A stretch of DNA of 61,354 bases from Oscillospiraceae bacterium (GTDB lineage Bacteria; Bacillota; Clostridia; Oscillospirales; Ruminococcaceae): positions 1-61,354 of the forward strand of contig JAEEXH010000008.1 in the NCBI GenBank assembly GCA_016291435.1, in the 5' to 3' direction. Within the stretch, counting starts at the first letter, position 1, and every line of letters begins with the position of its first letter. The notes below the pieces were generated by a model, which was not told the origin of the DNA, searched no databases, and saw only the letters and a list, made by a program, of their open reading frames with translations. A program made the position numbers and the translations under genes. Below are positions 25,665 through 33,833 of this stretch, in pieces.

Positions 25665-26591
25665 TTATTTCAGGAATCCGTTGATGATCTGTTCCTCGGC
25701 TTCCTGCTCGGTGAGACCGAGCGTCATGAGCTTCACAAGCTGCTCACCGGCGATCTTGCCGATCGCAGCCTCATGCACCAGCGCCGCATCGACGCTGTTT
25801 GCTTCCAGCGAGGGCACCGCAAGGATGCGCCCGCTGTCCATGATGATCGAATCGCATTCGGTGTGACCGCTGCATGCCGCATTGCCGACAATGCACATAT
25901 CGAGCTTCTGGTAGCTTCTGTCTCTTGCGACAGAGCGCGAGACCACATCCGCAGAGGAGCCGTCGCCGTTCAGCGAGACCTGATAAATGCTCGAAGCCGA
26001 CTGCTCGCCGTGGGTCATCAGGCGCTCGCGGACAATCAGCTTTGCATCTGCCTTCAGCTCGGCGATTGTCTTGCGCTCGGTGGAATCGACGCCCTTGATC
26101 TGCACCATTTCCATCTCCATTGTGCTGCCCTCATCCATGTAGACCTCTGTCACAGGATTGAGCAGACGCTTGCCCGCGCCGTCGCCGGAGCCGTAATGCT
26201 TTTCGACATAGCGCAGCTTCGAGCGCTTGCCGACATGGAAGCGGTGTATGCCGTCATGCTGGGAATCCTGCGTGCCGCAGTTGTCGATGCCGCAGCCTGC
26301 AACGATCAGTACATCGCAGTCATCGCCGACATAGAAATCGTTGTAGACGACCTCCTTGAGCCCGCTTTCGCTGAGCACGACCGGGATATGCACGCTCTCG
26401 CGCACGGTGCCGTCCTTGATGCGGATATCAATGCCGCTGACGTCAGTCTTCGGCGTGATCTCGATATTGGCGGTGGACTGTCTGCCGACAGATTCGCCGT
26501 TTGCGCGCAGATTATAGGCTCCCTCGGGAATATCATGCAGGTCTGCGACCTCCTGCAAAAGCCGCTTCTGTACGGCGTCCATCTGCTTCAT
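25665..26591 (-). CDS. SufB/SufD-family Fe-S scaffold protein
   Basis: A 308-residue SufBD-fold protein, short for this family (SufB is usually about 470). It keeps the beta-helix core and the C-terminal signature: GHTECDSIIMD, ALVHEAAIGKI, LVKLMTLGLTEQEAEEQII. Cysteines and histidines in GCGIDNCGTQDSQHDG and GNAACSGHTECD could bind a nascent cluster. It overlaps sufC by ATGA and no sufD, sufS or sufU is next to it. This matches the two-gene minimal SUF-like arrangement known from archaea and anaerobes. Confidence 0.88.
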   Translation of the reverse strand: MKQMDAVQKRLLQEVADLHDIPEGAYNLRANGESVGRQSTANIEITPKTDVSGIDIRIKDGTVRESVHIPVVLSESGLKEVVYNDFYVGDDCDVLIVAGCGIDNCGTQDSQHDGIHRFHVGKRSKLRYVEKHYGSGDGAGKRLLNPVTEVYMDEGSTMEMEMVQIKGVDSTERKTIAELKADAKLIVRERLMTHGEQSASSIYQVSLNGDGSSADVVSRSVARDRSYQKLDMCIVGNAACSGHTECDSIIMDSGRILAVPSLEANSVDAALVHEAAIGKIAGEQLVKLMTLGLTEQEAEEQIINGFLK

Positions 26592-27334
26592 GCCTGTCCC
26601 TCCTCACCGGTGATCTTATAGCAGGTGCCGGCAGCGTATTCGGTGCCGATCAGCGACGGAAGGATCTCGCTGCGCGTGCCCTGCTGCTTCACTCTGCCGT
26701 CTGCGAGCACGATGATCTCGTCTGCGATATTCAGGATGCGCTCCTGATGCGAGATGACAATGACCGTGCGGCTTTTGTCGGATTCGCGCAGCCGCTCAAA
26801 GATGCGGATGAGATTCTGGAAGCTCCAGAGGTCGATGCCGGCTTCGGGCTCGTCAAAGAGGGCGAGCTGCACATTGCGTGCCAGCACGGTCGCGATCTCG
26901 ATGCGTTTGAGCTCACCGCCCGAGAGCGAGGCGTTCACCTCGCGGCGGATATAGTCCTTTGCGCAGAGACCGACGGTCGAAAGATACTCGCAGGCGTCAC
27001 TGACAGAGAGCGTTTTGCCTGCCGCGATGCGCAGCAGGTCGAGCACAGTGAGCCCCTTGAAGCGCACAGGCTGCTGGAAGGCAAAGCCGATGCCGAGGCG
27101 TGCGCGGTCGGTGATGCTCATATCGGTGATGTCTGTGCCGTTCCAGAGGATCTGACCGCCGGTTGTTTTCTCGATGCCGGCGATGAGCTTTGCGAGGGTG
27201 GATTTGCCGCCGCCGTTGGGTCCTGTGATGACGGTGAAGCTGCCGTCACGGACGGTCAGGCTGAGATCGCGGATGATCTCGGCGGTGCTGTCGCCGGAAT
27301 CCGCAGAAAAACACACATTTCTGAGTTCAAGCAT
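26588..27334 (-). CDS. sufC: SufC Fe-S assembly ATPase
   Basis: A 248-residue ABC-type ATPase that powers the SufBD scaffold. Walker A GPNGGGKS, Q-loop AFQQP, signature LSGGELKR, Walker B LALFDEPEAGID and H-loop VISHQ are all present. The start at 27334 is chosen (MLELRN), about 11 bases after AAAGGA; a longer frame upstream lacks a site. The DEPEAGID wording is typical of SufC rather than transporter ATPases. Confidence 0.93.
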   Translation of the reverse strand: MLELRNVCFSADSGDSTAEIIRDLSLTVRDGSFTVITGPNGGGKSTLAKLIAGIEKTTGGQILWNGTDITDMSITDRARLGIGFAFQQPVRFKGLTVLDLLRIAAGKTLSVSDACEYLSTVGLCAKDYIRREVNASLSGGELKRIEIATVLARNVQLALFDEPEAGIDLWSFQNLIRIFERLRESDKSRTVIVISHQERILNIADEIIVLADGRVKQQGTRSEILPSLIGTEYAAGTCYKITGEEGQA

Positions 27335-27412
27335 GGGAATGAGGTTCCTTTCTTTGGGGGTCTGGGTGCAGTCACGGGCGAAAACTGATATTTCCGCTCT
27401 CACACTAGGTTT

Positions 27413-27441
27413 ATTATACCATATCTCCGCAAAAAATGCAA
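27413..27441 (-). promoter_or_regulatory. Sigma-A promoter of the suf operon
   Basis: On the minus strand TTGCAT (27441-27436), 17 bases, TATAAT (27418-27413). Lies at the edge of the repeat block. Confidence 0.7.
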
Positions 27442-27442
27442 C

Positions 27443-28072
27443 CCGGGCCCGGAGCCCGGGTTGGCGTTTTGCCTCCGGGCGCATCAGCCGAAGACGCCCA
27501 ATGACAGAACGTTGACGCTGCTGTTCGCAGCTATTGCAAATTCCGTTCGCCCTGCATGTATTCCCGCAGGGATTTCATTGCGCAGCAATTTCATTCTCTT
27601 CATATTTTATCATTTCACTGTATTATTCCAAGATGCTCACTTTCTATAAGGGGTGAGTATCTTGATCATCTTGGCACGGAGCCCGTGCAGGCGTTTCCCT
27701 CCGGGTGCCCGACCGAAGGCGCCCAATAACAGCCCGGTGACGCTGCTGTTCGCAGCTATTGGACATTCTGTTCTCCCTGCGTGTGTTCTTCTATCGTGGG
27801 TGAAGTCAAGCACGCAAAAGGCACGAACAGTGCCGTGTCTTTTTGTAATAGGGAGAAGGCTGCTGCCGTGCCCGCAGGCAAAACGCCAGCACGGGCTCCG
27901 TGCCGCTGCTGATCGCAGCGATTGCAAATTCTGTTCGCCCTGCGTGTGTTCTTCTATCGTGGGTGAAGATAATCAAGAGAAAGGCACGAGCAGTGCCGTG
28001 TCTTTCTGTAATAGGGAGAAGGCTGCTGCCGTGCCCGCAGGCACAACGCCTGCACGGGCTCCGTGTGTCTTT
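27443..28072. repeat. Intergenic block of dispersed repeat modules
   Basis: This 630-base gap has no convincing gene. It holds a module beginning CCCGGAGCCCGGG (about 27443-27560), a second module with GCAGGGATTTCATTGCGCAG (about 27570-27630), a hairpin with GCTCAC/GGTGAG (27635-27660), and a second copy of the first module (about 27675-27780). The modules recur at 29907-30245, 30690-30956 and, shortened, at 41731-41820. Short open frames within it (for example 27653-28207) follow the repeats and lack ribosome sites. Confidence 0.8.
27739..28072 (+). repeat. Direct duplication of about 165 bp
   Basis: 27739-27903 and 27904-28072 are about 90 percent alike by eye. Shared landmarks are GTGTGTTCTTCTATCGTGGG, CAGTGCCGTGTCTTT and GGGAGAAGGCTGCTGCCGTG at matching places. 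Confidence 0.85.
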
Positions 28073-28655
28073 ATTTTCGGATCTTTCGCTTTCTGCGTAC
28101 TGCGAAGCCGAAGGTGCCGAGCTGTTTGCCGAGCGAGAAATATTCCCCGTGTGCATAGGCAAGGAGACCTGCACGCGAAAGATCGAGCCTGCCGTTTTCG
28201 TCGATGAGCGATGCGTCGGCGGCGGTATCGGTGATCTCCGCGAGGAACATGTCATGCGAGCCGAGCGGGATGATCTCTTTCACCTTGCAGATGAGACTGA
28301 GCGGCGATTCTGTAAGGATCGGCACACCGCTCCCCTCCGCCGCGCAGGGGTGCAGCCCGCAGATCTTGATTTTATCGGTATCGCGTCCCGAACGCACGCC
28401 GCAGAAATCTACGGCTTTCACCATTCCGGCAGTCGCGAGATTGACCGCAAATGCGCCGCTTTCCCTGATAATACCGTAGGAATGGCGGGTCGGGCGCACG
28501 GAGATATAGGTCATCGGCGGATGCGTTGCGCAGATGCCTGTCCAGCCGATTGTCAGCACATTGCAGTGCTCTGCTGTGCCGCAGGTGACAAGCACGGGCG
28601 GCACTGGGGCAAGGAGCGCCCCGCCCTTCCACCAGACCTTCTTCTGCGCGTTCAC
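28071..28655 (-). CDS. Flavin reductase family protein (flavoredoxin-like)
   Basis: A 194-residue FMN-binding split-barrel protein. The family pattern is clear: IGWTGICATHPPMTYISVRP, HSYGIIRESGAFAVNLAT, then HDMFLAEITD. Such proteins reduce or carry flavin; the substrate is not evident. The GTG start at 28655 overlaps the phosphopentomutase stop (GTGA), with GGAG upstream, so the two genes are co-translated. The C-terminal tail RRKRKIRK is basic. Confidence 0.88.
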   Translation of the reverse strand: MNAQKKVWWKGGALLAPVPPVLVTCGTAEHCNVLTIGWTGICATHPPMTYISVRPTRHSYGIIRESGAFAVNLATAGMVKAVDFCGVRSGRDTDKIKICGLHPCAAEGSGVPILTESPLSLICKVKEIIPLGSHDMFLAEITDTAADASLIDENGRLDLSRAGLLAYAHGEYFSLGKQLGTFGFAVRRKRKIRK

Positions 28656-29824
28656 AGCCCGATCTCCGCACGGAAGCTCTTGCCCGCGAGTGAGCTGCCG
28701 TCGATGCCGAGCACATCCAGCACAGTCTGCCCGATGTCGGAATAGCCGCTGCGGATGCCGAGATTCACAGGCTTCACGCCCGCGCCGCAGACAAGGATCG
28801 GGATATATTCGCGTGTGTGATCGGTGCCTGTAAAGGAGGGATCGCAGCCGTGATCTGCGGTGAGCATCAGCAGATCGTCCTCACGGAGCTGCGGGAGCAG
28901 GCTGCCGAGCTGGGCGTCAAAATCGGTGACAGCCTGTGTGTAGCCCGGAATGTCGCGGCGGTGACCGTAGGCGCTGTCGAATTCAACGAGATTGACAAAG
29001 CAGAGCCCCTCGAAATCGCGTGCGCATGCAAGCCCGATTGTCTTGCCCATGCCGTCGTTGTTGGAGACGGTGCGCGTGCCCTCGCTGATGCCCTGTCCCG
29101 CGAAAATGTCGGAAATCTTGCCGATGGAGATGACCTGCTTCCCCGCTGCCTGAATGAGATCAAGCGCGGTTTTTGCAAAGGGGGCGACCGAGTAGTCGTG
29201 ACGGTTCGGGGTGCGGGTGAAATTCGGATATGTGCCGGTAAAGGGGCGCGCAATGATGCGCCCGACGGCATAATCGCCCTGCATGATTTCCCGCGCCTGC
29301 TCACAGATATGATAGAGCTCGGGCACAGGGATCACATCCTCATGCGCGGCGATCTGGAGCACGCTGTCTGCGGAGGTGTAGACAATCAGTGCGCCGGTTT
29401 TCATGTGCTCCTGCCCGTAATCGCGGATGACCTCGGTGCCGGAATAGGGCAGATTGCAGAGGATCTCCCTGCCGGTGGCTTTGCGGAGGGCATCGAGCAC
29501 CTCCGGCGGAAAGCCGTTCGGGAAGGTCTGCATCGCGGTGTCGGAGATGAGCCCCGCGATCTCCCAGTGACCGGTCATGGTATCCTTGCCGCGGGAACGC
29601 TCCGCGCATTTGCCGTAGGCGCCGACGGGTGCTTCACAGGGTGTGCCGCAGCCGACACCGTCGATATTGAAGATGCCGAGCTTTTGCAGATTCGGTGCAT
29701 GCAGCTTCCCCGACTGCACGAGCGCACGCAGCGTGTGGCTGCCGGTGTCTCCGAACTTTGCCGCATCGGGCAGCTCGCCGCAGCCGAAGCTGTCGAGCAC
29801 GATCAGGAATACGCGCTTTTTCAT
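28652..29824 (-). CDS. deoB: Phosphopentomutase
   Basis: A 390-residue alkaline-phosphatase-fold enzyme that interconverts (deoxy)ribose 1- and 5-phosphates in nucleoside salvage. Metal-site motifs: VLDSFGCGELPDA at the N-terminus, GKDTMTGHWE with the phosphorylated Thr, and ADHGCDPSFTGTDHTREYIP at the C-terminus. Length is typical. GGAGG precedes the ATG. A promoter lies at 29875. It is coupled to the flavin reductase by a GTGA overlap. Confidence 0.95.
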   Translation of the reverse strand: MKKRVFLIVLDSFGCGELPDAAKFGDTGSHTLRALVQSGKLHAPNLQKLGIFNIDGVGCGTPCEAPVGAYGKCAERSRGKDTMTGHWEIAGLISDTAMQTFPNGFPPEVLDALRKATGREILCNLPYSGTEVIRDYGQEHMKTGALIVYTSADSVLQIAAHEDVIPVPELYHICEQAREIMQGDYAVGRIIARPFTGTYPNFTRTPNRHDYSVAPFAKTALDLIQAAGKQVISIGKISDIFAGQGISEGTRTVSNNDGMGKTIGLACARDFEGLCFVNLVEFDSAYGHRRDIPGYTQAVTDFDAQLGSLLPQLREDDLLMLTADHGCDPSFTGTDHTREYIPILVCGAGVKPVNLGIRSGYSDIGQTVLDVLGIDGSSLAGKSFRAEIGL

Positions 29825-29874
29825 ATCAGTACCTCCGTTTCATTCTTGCAGTGTGTGCATATCATGCTGATGTT

Positions 29875-29903
29875 ATTATACCATATAAACTAGAAAAACG
29901 CAA
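29875..29903 (-). promoter_or_regulatory. Sigma-A promoter of deoB
   Basis: Minus strand TTGCGT (29903-29898), 17 bases, TATAAT (29880-29875), about 50 bases ahead of deoB. Confidence 0.7.
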
Positions 29904-29906
29904 TGC

Positions 29907-30245
29907 CCATGCGCCCTTGCATTCCCGCAGGGATTTCATCCGTCAGGATTTCATTGCGCAGCAATTTCATTCTTCATTCTCTCATCATCTGCACAATTTA
30001 TCATTTCACCGTATTATTTCAAGGTGCGCACTTCTATAAGGAGGTGCGCTTCTTGCACTCCTTGCACTCCTTGGCACGGAGCCCGTGCAGGCGTTTTGCC
30101 TCCGGGCGCATCAGCCGAAGACGCCCAGTGACAAACCGTTGACGCTGCTGTTCGCAGCTATTGGACATTCCGTTCTCCCTGCTTTATATTTTAAGAAGCG
30201 CACGTTATAAGGAGGTGCGCTTCTTGCTCTCCTTGCTCTTCTTGA
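29907..30245. repeat. Dispersed repeat modules, second block
   Basis: Contains GCAGGGATTTCAT and CATTGCGCAGCAATTTCATTC (29930-29975), the module beginning GGCACGGAGCCCGTGCAGGC (about 30073-30180) and two hairpins. One of these (about 30193-30226) pairs GAAGCGCAC with GTGCGCTTC around TTATAAGGAG. No gene is visible in 29825-31018. Confidence 0.8.
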
Positions 30246-30592
30246 TCATCTTGATATTCTTAGAATCTTTAACATGCACCGTACAGACATCACAGGATCC
30301 GACGACGAAAGCAAAGAAAAGGGGATTGCAGTTACATGAAAAGCTGAGAACGCGGGGGTGAAGTTACGGTACGCATGAACGGATACCGTGTCCTCGACAG
30401 CAAAAGACATCTGTGACGGACAGATTCTGTGTGATGCTTCGGAGCGGGCATCGAAAGCGGCAGATAAACGGGGCACTTTCATCAGCGAAAGTGATTTGCC
30501 GTTTGCCATTTGCCGTTTGCACACGCCTTGAGAGAGGCAAATGACAGTTTTCAAGCCAGGAAGTATGCGATTCTTGTATAAAACAGAGAGAC

Positions 30593-30644
30593 TTGACAAC
30601 TTGACAATTTGACAACCCTTATGAAAATGTCAAACGCTGTCAAA
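30593..30644. repeat. Iteron-like TTGACAA cluster
   Basis: TTGACAA occurs three times in direct orientation at exactly 8-base steps (30593, 30601, 30609) and twice as TGTCAAA in inverse orientation, 10 bases apart (30628, 30638). Confidence 0.7.
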
Positions 30645-30659
30645 TGCAGAATTTTTGTG

Positions 30660-30956
30660 CATTCTGCTGCGTCAAGAAGAGCAAGAAGCGCAAGAAACTC
30701 ACCCCTTATAGAGAGTGAGTATCTTAAAATTGTATATGTTGACTGTAAAATATACAGGCGATAAGAGAATGAAGAATGAAATTGCTGCGCAATGAAATCC
30801 TGACGGATGAAATGCTGCGCATGAAATCCCTGCGGGAATACAGGCAGGGCGAACGGCATGTCCAATAGCCGCGAACAGCGGCGTCAACGGTCTGTCATTG
30901 GGCGTCTTCGGCTGATGCGCCCGGAGGCACAACGCCAGCCCGGGCTCCGGGCCGCA
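30660..30956. repeat. Dispersed repeat modules, inverted block
   Basis: The same modules as at 27443 and 29907, but in reverse orientation: hairpin ACTCAC/GTGAGT (30691-30720), AATGAAATTGCTGCGCAATG (about 30774-30795), CCCTGCGGGAATACAGGCAG (about 30830) and GGGCGTCTTCGGCTGATGCG (about 30899). The block ends one base before the mtnA promoter. Confidence 0.8.
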
Positions 30957-30985
30957 TTGACATTTTGTGTGCGGACGGGTATAAT
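30957..30985 (+). promoter_or_regulatory. Consensus sigma-A promoter of mtnA
   Basis: TTGACA (30957-30962), 17 bases, TATAAT (30980-30985): exact consensus, touching the end of the inverted repeat block. Confidence 0.8.
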
Positions 30986-31018
30986 AAATACAGAAGAATC
31001 CGAAAGGAGACACAGCCT

Positions 31019-32062
31019 ATGCAATATCTGCCCGATGACCCCGTGCGGCTCAGCGAAGACGGCAAAGCTGTCATTGCAATCGACCAGCGCATGCTCCCCG
31101 GCAGCACCGATTATCTCACGCTCCGCACCGCAGAGGAGGTCGCCGCTGCGATCCGTACCCTCGCTGTGCGCGGTGCACCCTGTATCGGTATCTGTGCGGG
31201 ATACGGCGTGTATCTCTCTGCGCTCCGCCGTGCAGAGGCGGGAGATGCCCCGTGCAGCAGCGGCTTTTTTGCAGATGCGGAGATCATCCGCGCAGCACGC
31301 CCGACTGCCGTGAATCTTATGTGGGCGGTCGATCGGATGCTTACCTGCGCAGGAGCACACCGGACTTCGGACAGCCGCGGCTTCTGTGACGCGCTCCGTG
31401 CAGAGGCAGAGCGCATCCATGCAGAGGACATCGCAAACTGCCGCAGCATTTCAGAGCACGGTCTCACGCTGCTCAGAGACGGCGCCGCTGTCATCACGCA
31501 CTGCAACGCCGGTGCGCTTGCAACCTCGCGATACGGCACAGGGCTCGGTCCGCTGCTGCTCGGCGCAGAGCGGGGCATGACATTTCATGCCTATGTGGAC
31601 GAGACACGCCCGCTCCTGCAAGGCGCACGGCTCACGGCATATGAGCTCATGCGTGCGGGCATCGACACCACGCTCATGTGCGACAATATGGCATCCTATC
31701 TCATGGCGACCCGTCAGATCGACGCCTGCATGGTCGGCTGCGACCGTGTGGCTGCAAACGGCGACGCCGCAAATAAGATCGGCACCTCGGGGCTTGCAAT
31801 CCTCGCAAAGCATTACGGCGTGCCCTTCTATGTATTCTGCCCCTGCTCGACGGTCGATCCTGACTGCGCGGACGGCAGCGCGATTCACATTGAACAGCGT
31901 GACCCGGAGGAGATCACAACGCTGCATTTTGCGAAGCGGACAGCGCCGGAGGGCGTGAAGTGCTTCAATCCCGCATTCGATGTGACGCCTGCTTCGCTCA
32001 TCACGGCAATCATCACAGAGCACGGCATCCTGCGCCCGCCCTATGACATGCGCAGAGCCTGA
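31019..32062 (+). CDS. mtnA: S-methyl-5-thioribose-1-phosphate isomerase
   Basis: A 347-residue enzyme of the methionine salvage pathway that converts methylthioribose 1-phosphate to the ribulose form. Family landmarks: TLAVRGAPCIGI, ITHCNAGALATSRYGTG with the catalytic Cys, and VGCDRVAANGDAANKIGT with the catalytic Asp. The start at 31019 follows AAAGGAGA by 9 bases. No other salvage gene is adjacent. The related eIF2B-like ribose-1,5-bisphosphate isomerases are an alternative, but the GDAANKIGTSGLA wording favours MtnA. Confidence 0.92.
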   Translation: MQYLPDDPVRLSEDGKAVIAIDQRMLPGSTDYLTLRTAEEVAAAIRTLAVRGAPCIGICAGYGVYLSALRRAEAGDAPCSSGFFADAEIIRAARPTAVNLMWAVDRMLTCAGAHRTSDSRGFCDALRAEAERIHAEDIANCRSISEHGLTLLRDGAAVITHCNAGALATSRYGTGLGPLLLGAERGMTFHAYVDETRPLLQGARLTAYELMRAGIDTTLMCDNMASYLMATRQIDACMVGCDRVAANGDAANKIGTSGLAILAKHYGVPFYVFCPCSTVDPDCADGSAIHIEQRDPEEITTLHFAKRTAPEGVKCFNPAFDVTPASLITAIITEHGILRPPYDMRRA

Positions 32063-32083
32063 TCTTCGGACGGAGGTGCGCAT

Positions 32084-32755
32084 ATGGCACTGAACGGCAT
32101 CGTATACATGCTGCTGCCGGTTCTCGCGTTCCTGTGGCTGCGGCGATACCGTGCCGCACGGGTGTATCCCGCTGTGACCGGCGCGGTGATCTATTTTGTC
32201 ACGACAAGGCTCAGTGACCTGCTTGCGCATCTGGTCGGCTTTTCGGCGGATTACGGCACGAAGGCTGCGATTGCGTCTGAGATCGTCTGCGTCTTTGAGG
32301 AGGCGGGGCGGTATCTTGCGATGCGTTATCCCGTCACGGATATCCGAAAGCCGAATGCCGCGGTCTGTTACGGCATCGGGCACGGCGGTCTGGAATGCTG
32401 GATCCGCGGCGTGCAGACCCTTTCCCTGATCGGGAGCGCGGAGAAGGCAGCCCCGCTTGCACTGCTGGATGCGGCAGAGAGCACCGTGCTTTTCTGCGTG
32501 CAGATCGCATTCTCACTGCTTATTTTCCGGCGGATACAGGCGGGCTTCCCGGCATGGCGCGCAATGCTCCCTGCGGTTTTGCTGCACTACGCAGTCAACG
32601 GTTCCGGGTGGCTCATCTCCTTCACGGGGAATGCGTATCTCTCTGCGGTGACAGGAATTGCCGCCGGGCTTGCCGTGATCTTTGCGGCAGACAGAATTGC
32701 AGATCTGCGGGAGAGCCTCCGGGAGATTCTCTACCCGCTTGATGATGAGACATGA
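32084..32755 (+). CDS. YhfC-like intramembrane protease family protein
   Basis: A 223-residue integral membrane protein with about seven hydrophobic segments. The motifs EEAGRYLAM and YGIGHGGLECW match the glutamate/histidine signature of the YhfC family, related to CPBP-type membrane metalloproteases. The substrate is unknown. It starts 21 bases after mtnA and its last four bases overlap a possible upstream ATG of the next gene, so it sits in the mtnA operon. Confidence 0.8.
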   Translation: MALNGIVYMLLPVLAFLWLRRYRAARVYPAVTGAVIYFVTTRLSDLLAHLVGFSADYGTKAAIASEIVCVFEEAGRYLAMRYPVTDIRKPNAAVCYGIGHGGLECWIRGVQTLSLIGSAEKAAPLALLDAAESTVLFCVQIAFSLLIFRRIQAGFPAWRAMLPAVLLHYAVNGSGWLISFTGNAYLSAVTGIAAGLAVIFAADRIADLRESLREILYPLDDET

Positions 32756-32772
32756 CAGCAAAGGAGCACATC

Positions 32773-33807
32773 ATGAAAGAGAACAGAAAACCGCGCAGGC
32801 GCAGGCTGCTGCTGCTTCTGCCGGGCATACTGCTGCTCGGCTGGCTGATGCTGTTTGTCAGCAGCCGCATCCGTGCAAAGCGCGATCTCACATTTCTGCG
32901 GGACGAGGGCTATGAACAGCTTGTTTCTGCGGGAGACTATTCTGTCAATGTGATCCGCTGCGGCAATGAAAACGGGCAGCACCGCATCATTGCGATGGCG
33001 GGCTTCGGCATCCCGGACTGCTGCATTACCATGCGCCGGATGACCGCGCATCTGGAACAGGAAAACCAGGTGATCTTTGTTGACCGCGCAGGATACGGCA
33101 TGAGCGATGACACCGACACGGAGATGACGGTCGAGCAGATTGTCGGGGCTTACCGCACGGCGCTGCAAAACGCCGGCATCCCGGCGCCGTATGTGCTGAT
33201 GCCGCATTCAATCGGCGGCGTCTATGCGACATACTGGGAGAGCAGATATCCCGATGAGGTGGAAGCAGTCGCGATCATTGACGGCACGGAGCTGGAAGCG
33301 ATTCCGCCGGAGCATCAGCCGACAAAGCCCGAGGGAGAAGTGCGGCTGTTCTATGCGCTCGACAGGGCAGGTCTCGGCGGCGCGGGCAATCTGCCGCTGA
33401 AAGCGTTTCTGCCGCCGAAGGCGTACCTGAGTGAGAACGAACAGCGCGCGGAATATGCAATGACGCTGATGACCTATGATTCCAAAGCGCTCCTTTCGGA
33501 GAGTGCGCTCGAGTGCCGCAATGTCAACACCGCATGGGAAGCGGCCGTCACCAATGAGATCCCGAAAATCTATATCACCACGGCGTATCTGACGGAGGAC
33601 GCGCTCCGGGCAGACGGCGCCTCTGAGGAAACGGTCACGGAAATCATGCGCGAGACAAGCGCCTATCTGCACAATGTGCTGAACCCTTATCTTGAACGGC
33701 TCGGAAACTGCGAGCTGATCTCCCTGCCCGGCGACCATCTGATCTATGAAACGGAGCCCGATGCCTGCGGTGAGATCATCCGGGCATTCATCGCCCGGCT
33801 GAACTGA
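32773..33807 (+). CDS. Membrane-anchored alpha/beta hydrolase
   Basis: A 344-residue hydrolase. AAAGGAG (32760-32766) sets the start at 32773, not at the ATG 21 bases earlier. A basic N-terminus and one membrane helix (about 12-32) anchor it. The nucleophile elbow is PHSIGG (a variant of G-x-S-x-G), and the likely catalytic His is in LPGDHLIYE. The substrate cannot be told. polA starts 26 bases downstream. Confidence 0.85.
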   Translation: MKENRKPRRRRLLLLLPGILLLGWLMLFVSSRIRAKRDLTFLRDEGYEQLVSAGDYSVNVIRCGNENGQHRIIAMAGFGIPDCCITMRRMTAHLEQENQVIFVDRAGYGMSDDTDTEMTVEQIVGAYRTALQNAGIPAPYVLMPHSIGGVYATYWESRYPDEVEAVAIIDGTELEAIPPEHQPTKPEGEVRLFYALDRAGLGGAGNLPLKAFLPPKAYLSENEQRAEYAMTLMTYDSKALLSESALECRNVNTAWEAAVTNEIPKIYITTAYLTEDALRADGASEETVTEIMRETSAYLHNVLNPYLERLGNCELISLPGDHLIYETEPDACGEIIRAFIARLN

Positions 33808-33833
33808 TTATCTACGGAGAAAGGAATACAAAT

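Noticed and set aside
27653-28207. 184-codon plus frame in the repeat block
   Set aside because: Lies in duplicated repeats, no ribosome site, and runs into the flavin reductase on the other strand.
30246-30599. 117-codon minus frame in the mtnA upstream gap
   Set aside because: Covers repeat and hairpin sequence; no ribosome site or recognisable domain.
30593-30644. CRISPR-like array
   Set aside because: Units are 8 bases and contiguous; there are no spacers or cas genes.
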